A stretch of DNA of 36,996 nucleotides from an uncultured Lentisphaeria bacterium (GTDB lineage Bacteria; Verrucomicrobiota; Lentisphaeria; Victivallales; Victivallaceae): the NCBI GenBank assembly GCA_903831825.1, contig CAIKZE010000427.1, forward strand, positions 1 to 36,996. The letters run 5' to 3'. How positions within the stretch are numbered: position 1 is the stretch's first letter; each line of letters begins with the position of its first letter. A program made the translations under genes and the position numbers. Positions 33,131 through 36,996 of this stretch are shown here, one piece after another. The notes under the pieces are model-generated. The model saw only the letters and a list, made by a program, of their open reading frames with translations. It was not told the origin of the DNA and made no database searches.

Positions 33131-33583
33131 ATCCCTGAAAATATATCGCTCGTCATACGAAACCTTAAACTTTTCCAAAAACTCCAAATATTCTTCCCTG
33201 AACGTTTGTTTCTTATGATGCTCCGTTTGATTGGCTATATACTGATAAACACTATCCACTTGCGACTGGCTATATGAAAATGCTCCATATCCTTCCTGCC
33301 ATTCAAACTTGCCTTTCGTTAAACGATGCTCATTCACATACTTTGAAGAATTCGCTTTAACTGTTTTCATCAATTCCGCGATGGACTCCGTCGGTTTTAA
33401 TCCTAAAAGACAATGGATATGATCCTCCGCGCCGTTTACAATGATTGTTTTGCATCCGGTCACATTTATTAAATTACCGATTAACCCAAACAATGTTGGC
33501 TGCCAGGATTTATCAATTACAGCATCTCTACATTTTACCGCAAAAACTGATTGAATATAAATTTGGTGATAGGTATTTGCCAT
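33122..33583 (-). CDS. Y1 (HUH) transposase, IS200/REP-associated (RAYT) type
   Basis: The 153-residue protein has the transposase IS200-like fold signatures: N-terminus MANTYHQIYIQSVFAVKCRDAV, HUH metal motif as HIHCLLG (about residues 55-61, in GAEDHIHCLLGLKP), and a candidate catalytic Tyr in the helix SQSQVDSVYQYIANQTEHHKK (about residues 105-125). Length is typical. AAAGGAA 9 nt upstream supports the start. The gene appears intact. It lies between two copies of a multi-hairpin cassette, and such enzymes are known to bind small DNA hairpins, so it is the likely mover of the palindromes around it. Confidence 0.88.
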   Translation of the reverse strand: MANTYHQIYIQSVFAVKCRDAVIDKSWQPTLFGLIGNLINVTGCKTIIVNGAEDHIHCLLGLKPTESIAELMKTVKANSSKYVNEHRLTKGKFEWQEGYGAFSYSQSQVDSVYQYIANQTEHHKKQTFREEYLEFLEKFKVSYDERYIFRDLV

Positions 33584-33609
33584 TTTTATATATTCCTTTA
33601 TTTCTATTT

Positions 33610-33723
33610 AACGGATTGAAATCCGTTGCCACAATATGTTTCATTCCTACGGAATTCCAATTATTTTATCATTATACAACGGATTAAAATCCGTTGCTAC
33701 AACATCGGGCGTTCCTGCGGAAC
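33610..33723. repeat. Two tandem hairpin-pair units upstream of the transposase gene
   Basis: Each unit is an 18-bp palindrome with a 2-nt loop, a 15-nt spacer and a 13-bp palindrome with a 3-nt loop. Unit 1: AACGGATT-GA-AATCCGTT (33610-33627), then ATTCC-TAC-GGAAT (33643-33655). Unit 2: AACGGATT-AA-AATCCGTT (33678-33695), then GTTCC-TGC-GGAAC (33711-33723). The period is 68 bp. In the second palindrome the outer base pair changes on both arms (A-T to G-C), keeping the stem. Confidence 0.8.
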
Positions 33724-33728
33724 ACATT

Positions 33729-33913
33729 AATCCCTATTTCATCTGCTTGGAATTTCCGAACGGTTGAGATCTTTACGATTTTGCTGACCTCAGCAAAATG
33801 ATAATGTTCTTTTTCACAGAGCCATCGGCTTGACCCATATTGTAGGGATGGATTTCAATCCGTCCTCCACGATACCCCATCCCATCGAGAGCCGTAGGCT
33901 CGTATCATATCAA
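33729..33913. repeat. Hairpin cassette, right copy
   Basis: Direct repeat of 32940-33130 with the same hairpins in the same order: an imperfect TTGGA-ATT-TCCGAA stem, a GATTTTGC/GCAAAATG stem (first base pair lost), GAGCC-ATC-GGCTT (33819-33831), GATGGATT-TC-AATCCGTC (33847-33864) and GAGCC-GTA-GGCTC (33889-33901). The gap between the last two is 24 bp in both copies. No gene lies between it and the ROK gene end at 33981. Confidence 0.8.
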
Positions 33914-33980
33914 CCTTTTTTGTTCCAATATTCTTTTTCCCCTCTCCATCCGGACCCGCTCCGGCAATACGCCGGCCGGT

Positions 33981-35174
33981 TCAGTCTTTGCCGGCATTTT
34001 TGCCTGTTTGTTCGAGGAGAATTTTTTCGCGGAGCATTAATGCCGCGCCTCTGGCGGTGGCGTATTCGTCAAGGGTGGATATTTCTATCGCCAGCTTGTC
34101 CGCCGCGCCGGGCATGCAGCGCAACGGCAGTTCCCGCTTGATGGTATCGGTGAGAATATTGCCCAAGCCGGTAAGTTCGCCGCTCAAGACGATCATGGAC
34201 GGATTAAGCAGCGTCACCACGGTGGAAAGCGCATTGCTGATCTTGCCGCTGATATCATACGCCAGCATGATGGCGGCTTTGTCGCGCCGCGCCAGTTCGC
34301 AGAACGTTCCGATTGAAAAATTTTCCGTTTTCAGGGCGGTGTTGACCCCGTTATTGATAAGTTCCGCCACGCGGCGCTTGAGTCCGGCTTCGCCGGCGAT
34401 GGCCTCCAGGCAGCCGCGGTTGCCGCATTGGCACAGCGGGCCTTCCGGCATGATGACAACATGGCCGATTTCCATTCCGCGACAGTTATCGCCGACGAAA
34501 AGCGCGCCGTTTTTGACAAACCCGCCGCCGATGCCGGTTCCCATATCCATGTAAAAAAGACTTTCCGGCGGCTCCGGGGATCTGCTGTAATATTCCATAT
34601 AGGTCCCGACCATGGTTTCCGGCAGTATCAGGCTGTGGCGGAGGCCGGTTGTTTCGCGCAGCCAGTCTCCGGTGTTAAAATTCTCCCAGCCGTGGAGATT
34701 GACCGCTTTCAGCGAGATCCCGTGTTCAATATCCACCAGCCCCGGATCGGAAAAGCCGACTCCGGCGACGATATCCCAGTTGACGCCGACATGATTTTTT
34801 AATGCGGCCAATACGGTTTTGATTTCCTGGCGGCAATCGTCAAGCCTTTTGCGGGAAAGCCCGGGGGCTTCCGCCGAAGCAATTACCGTTCCGTTTAAAT
34901 CCGTAATCACGCCGATGGTCTTTTTTAACTGGAAATCAATTCCGAGCAGCCATAAATAATCCATGTTGAACGTTATTGACGGCGAAACGCGGCCGGTTTT
35001 CTTGCCTTTTCGCTCCAGTTCCGAAATTATTCCGTCCTGCTTCAAGGCATCAACGACTTCAAACACCGTTGCCGGGCGAATCCCGGTTTGCCGGACAAAG
35101 TCCGTTCTGGTCATCTGGCCGCTGCGGCAAAGGCATTTTAAAATTTCCTGCCGGATATATGTTTTCTTGCTCAT
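33981..35174 (-). CDS. ROK-family transcriptional regulator
   Basis: The 397-residue protein has an N-terminal winged helix (about 4-60, RQEILKCLCRSGQMTRTDFVRQTGIRPATVFEVVDALKQDGII) and a C-terminal ROK sugar-kinase-like domain with GVGFSDPGLVD (138-148), MGTGIGGGFV (211-220) and the zinc motif CQCGNRGCLE (248-257). The catalytic NDAN of ROK kinases reads LPETM (184-188), so it is probably not a kinase but a sugar-responsive repressor. It diverges from the creatininase/cyclase genes across two operator-like dyads and likely controls them and itself. Effector unknown. Confidence 0.9.
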   Translation of the reverse strand: MSKKTYIRQEILKCLCRSGQMTRTDFVRQTGIRPATVFEVVDALKQDGIISELERKGKKTGRVSPSITFNMDYLWLLGIDFQLKKTIGVITDLNGTVIASAEAPGLSRKRLDDCRQEIKTVLAALKNHVGVNWDIVAGVGFSDPGLVDIEHGISLKAVNLHGWENFNTGDWLRETTGLRHSLILPETMVGTYMEYYSRSPEPPESLFYMDMGTGIGGGFVKNGALFVGDNCRGMEIGHVVIMPEGPLCQCGNRGCLEAIAGEAGLKRRVAELINNGVNTALKTENFSIGTFCELARRDKAAIMLAYDISGKISNALSTVVTLLNPSMIVLSGELTGLGNILTDTIKRELPLRCMPGAADKLAIEISTLDEYATARGAALMLREKILLEQTGKNAGKD

Positions 35175-35197
35175 TTTCAGTTAAAGTCTCCATTGTT

Positions 35198-35238
35198 ATG
35201 TATTTTTATAATACGTTTATGTATTAAAAATACATAAA
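35198..35238. promoter_or_regulatory. Two operator-like dyads between the ROK and creatininase genes
   Basis: TTTATGTATT-AAA-AATACATAAA (35216-35238) is a perfect 10-bp dyad. ATGTATT-N5-AATACGT (35198-35216) is a second, imperfect copy whose centre is about 20 bp away, two helical turns. The pair is 24-64 bp upstream of the ROK start and just upstream of the creatininase promoter, fitting autoregulation by the ROK protein. Confidence 0.65.
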
Positions 35239-35274
35239 AACATCAAAAAAATCAAGGAATATCTTTGAAAAATA

Positions 35275-35303
35275 TTGAAAAAATTGTTTTTAAGGGCTAT
35301 AAT
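35275..35303 (+). promoter_or_regulatory. Predicted sigma-70 promoter of the creatininase-cyclase pair
   Basis: TTGAAA (35275-35280) and TATAAT (35298-35303) are separated by 17 bp. Start of transcription near 35310 excludes the more upstream in-frame ATG at 35265 and supports ATG at 35352. A second TATAAT at 35309-35314 lacks a spaced -35 box. Confidence 0.65.
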
Positions 35304-35351
35304 TTCATTATAATTAATACATTAATTCTGAATAAAACACGGAAAATTATT

Positions 35352-36203
35352 ATGAAAACGGTAAAAATGGGTGAAATGACGGTTAACGAACTTCAGGAAT
35401 ATCTGAAGACCAACCAGACAATAATTCTGCCATACGGAGTGGTCGAGCAGCACGGTTATCATCTGCCGCTGGACACCGACATCCGGAATGCCGAAATCAT
35501 GGGCGCCAAGCTTGCGGAAAAACTCGGCTGCATCGTCGCGCCGACCCTGAATTACTGTTTTTCCGGCGGCATGCTGACCGGCACCATCAATGTAAAACCC
35601 AATACCTTTTCCAATCTGGTCGGCGAAATCATCGAATCGCTGGCCTTGCAGGGTTTTAACAATATTATCGTGCTGCCGGGACACGGCGGCAGCGAAAGCA
35701 TGTTCCATCTGAAGGAATCGCTGCGCATTCTCAAGTGGCTGAACCCTTCGCTGCGCAATACGATGATTATGATGGTATCGCTCTGGGATTTTTCTCCGAC
35801 GTGGCTGAAAATGTTCAAGACCCGCGATTATCATGCCGCCAACGCCGAAACTTCTTTAATCAAGTATTGGACCCCGGAAGTGGTGCGGGAAAAAGTGGTA
35901 TTGGACAAACCCGCCGTGGCGGAAATGCTGCGCAATGACCCGGACTCTTACCAGAAACGCACCTCATTTACCGGTTTAGGCGAAGAAATTCCGTTCACCG
36001 AACAGCGCGCCGAAGTAAAAGTGGGAGTGATGGGGTATCCGCAAGAAGCGACGGTCGCCACCGGCAAAAAGATCAATGACGAAATCCTGAAAAACGCGGT
36101 TCCGGCGTTGAAAAAGGCCATTGCCACTGCCGCCAAAGTCCGCCGGGACGGAACTGAGGTAGAAATTAAAAATAATGCTAAATTGAAAATATTATCCCTT
36201 TGA
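35352..36203 (+). CDS. Creatininase-family amidohydrolase
   Basis: The 283-residue protein shows the creatininase family's metal ligands: EQHGYHLPLDTD (32-43, Glu32, His34, Asp41/43), GHGG (110-113) and HAANAETS (161-168). The family includes creatinine amidohydrolase, the MftE maturation peptidase and FAPy deformylase, so the substrate is not set by sequence; most likely a small cyclic amide. Start chosen from the promoter position and because the longer frame adds an atypical AT-rich N-terminus. It overlaps or abuts the cyclase-family gene, suggesting consecutive steps on one substrate. Confidence 0.85.
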   Translation: MKTVKMGEMTVNELQEYLKTNQTIILPYGVVEQHGYHLPLDTDIRNAEIMGAKLAEKLGCIVAPTLNYCFSGGMLTGTINVKPNTFSNLVGEIIESLALQGFNNIIVLPGHGGSESMFHLKESLRILKWLNPSLRNTMIMMVSLWDFSPTWLKMFKTRDYHAANAETSLIKYWTPEVVREKVVLDKPAVAEMLRNDPDSYQKRTSFTGLGEEIPFTEQRAEVKVGVMGYPQEATVATGKKINDEILKNAVPALKKAIATAAKVRRDGTEVEIKNNAKLKILSL

Positions 36204-36208
36204 AATCT

Positions 36209-36841
36209 ATGGAAATTATCGATTTAACTTTTGAGCCGGGCAAAGCGCCGAGCGGTTTTTTCAAAACTGAGCGCAAGGATGTTTGCCTGAAATCGCCCGG
36301 CATAGAATATACCGGAATCATTTATGAGTTCAGCATGAGTTCCATGGCGGGAACTTATCTTGACCTGCCCGGACATATCGCGGAAACCGCCGACGGTCAG
36401 GATGCGGCGAATTATCCGCTGGAAAAACTGTACCGCCGACGGGCCGTGGTAATCCGGCTTGACCGTGAGAGCGAGTCCGGCGGAGTTACGGCGGCGGAAC
36501 TGGCCGATGCCTGCCCGGTTGAAATTAAGCCGGGGGACGCGCTGATCATTAACGCGCTCGGCGACCGCCAATTTCACGAAATCAACTTCCGTTCCGTATT
36601 TTTAGAGGAGGATGCGGTTGAGTGGATAATTGCGCGGAAAGTGGAGCTGCTGGTTTCAGACATCTATGAAAGCACGGCGCTGATTGGAGTTTTTTACAAA
36701 CTTTTTCAGGCGGGAATTTCCACGGTCTGTTGTCCGGTAAACCTGAATAAATTGTCAGTTCCGGAAATAAAGTTAACTGTGATGCCGCTGCCGGTCCGGG
36801 AAGTCACCCAGATACCGTGCAGGGTTGTCGCGGAAATATAA
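36209..36841 (+). CDS. Cyclase-family (kynurenine formamidase-like) metal hydrolase
   Basis: The 210-residue protein belongs to the cyclase/Arg-formamidase fold: EIIDLTF at the start, MAGTYLDLPGHIAE (about 46-59) where the family has HxGTHxDxPxH, and LIINALGD / VELLVSDIYES later. Two expected His ligands differ (Met for the first, Tyr for the second), while Asp and the last His remain, so metal binding may be altered or lost. A TTG start at 36200 overlapping the upstream stop codon is possible; neither start has a clear ribosome binding site. Partner of the creatininase gene; reaction unknown. Confidence 0.75.
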   Translation: MEIIDLTFEPGKAPSGFFKTERKDVCLKSPGIEYTGIIYEFSMSSMAGTYLDLPGHIAETADGQDAANYPLEKLYRRRAVVIRLDRESESGGVTAAELADACPVEIKPGDALIINALGDRQFHEINFRSVFLEEDAVEWIIARKVELLVSDIYESTALIGVFYKLFQAGISTVCCPVNLNKLSVPEIKLTVMPLPVREVTQIPCRVVAEI

Positions 36842-36996
36842 TATCAATAAATTAAGGCGGGCTTTGCCCGCAACCCAAAAGTAAGGAATTCAGGAGTCAG
36901 AATTCAGTCAGTAGTCAGAATGGGACAAGACAAAAGACAAAAGTAAAAAGATAAAAGTCTTAACATTAAAAAAGGATTTCTCTGTGTCTCTGTGCC
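36842..36996. repeat. Right-edge non-coding DNA with palindrome and dispersed repeat
   Basis: GCGGGC-TTT-GCCCGC (36857-36871) is a 6-bp stem with a 3-nt loop without a T-run. GAATTCAGGAGTCAG followed by GAATTCAGTCAGTAGTCAG (about 36887-36918) is a low-complexity, partly repeated stretch. The last 23 bases (36974-36996) are an exact inverted copy of 31789-31811. No gene is visible. Confidence 0.7.

Overview
The window looks like a chromosomal segment from a Gram-negative bacterium of the PVC group, most likely Lentisphaerota (Victivallis-like). The grounds are a V/A-type ATPase operon ordered E-DUF2764-A-B-D-I-K, a type III glutamine synthetase, LPS-related genes (kdsD, an LptE-like lipoprotein), a bacterial C-type lectin domain protein, an ECF sigma operon with CsgG-like envelope proteins, and a ROK/creatininase/cyclase cluster. 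The taxon is inferred from gene content only; no rRNA is present. No tRNA, rRNA or CRISPR array was seen.

Layout. 1-6.8 kb (minus): V/A-type ATPase operon with its own promoter, running off the left edge into subunit K. 6.9-7.5 kb (minus): DUF2062 membrane protein. 7.5-8.2 kb: regulatory gap with two copies of a hairpin repeat, three copies of a 14-bp palindrome and a near-consensus sigma-54 promoter, all ahead of glutamine synthetase III (8.2-10.3 kb, plus), which ends in a strong terminator. 10.6-14.6 kb (plus): hisE-hisG, kdsD, a secreted TPR protein and an LptE-like lipoprotein. 14.6-16.6 kb (minus): a two-domain alpha/beta hydrolase. 17.0-23.2 kb (minus): an ECF sigma factor, a probable membrane anti-sigma factor and three exported proteins, two of them CsgG-like. 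This is the best candidate here for an undescribed system. 23.4-24.4 kb (plus, divergent): an exported C-type lectin/TPR protein. 24.5-30.4 kb (minus): FMN riboswitch with terminator, ribBA, ribH, nusB, ftsY, an exported C39-like cysteine peptidase and ribD. 30.4-31.5 kb (minus): an orphan sugar-type ABC ATPase.

31.5-34.0 kb is a repeat island. It holds many copies of a TTTTGGACACC-type motif, other dispersed repeats, a frameshifted YhcG/DUF1016-like relic, and a Y1 (IS200/RAYT-like) transposase gene flanked by a duplicated cassette of about 190 bp. The island is packed with small palindromes, most having a 3-nt loop and different stems; the same class recurs at 10.46, 30.36 and 36.86 kb. 34.0-36.8 kb holds a ROK regulator divergent from a creatininase-family and a cyclase-family gene, with two operator-like dyads between them. 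The right edge starts another dispersed repeat that matches one at 31.8 kb in inverted orientation.

Functional themes: cation-coupled ATPase, nitrogen assimilation under probable sigma-54 control, riboflavin synthesis under FMN control, envelope biogenesis, and an envelope-linked sigma/anti-sigma operon of unknown signal.
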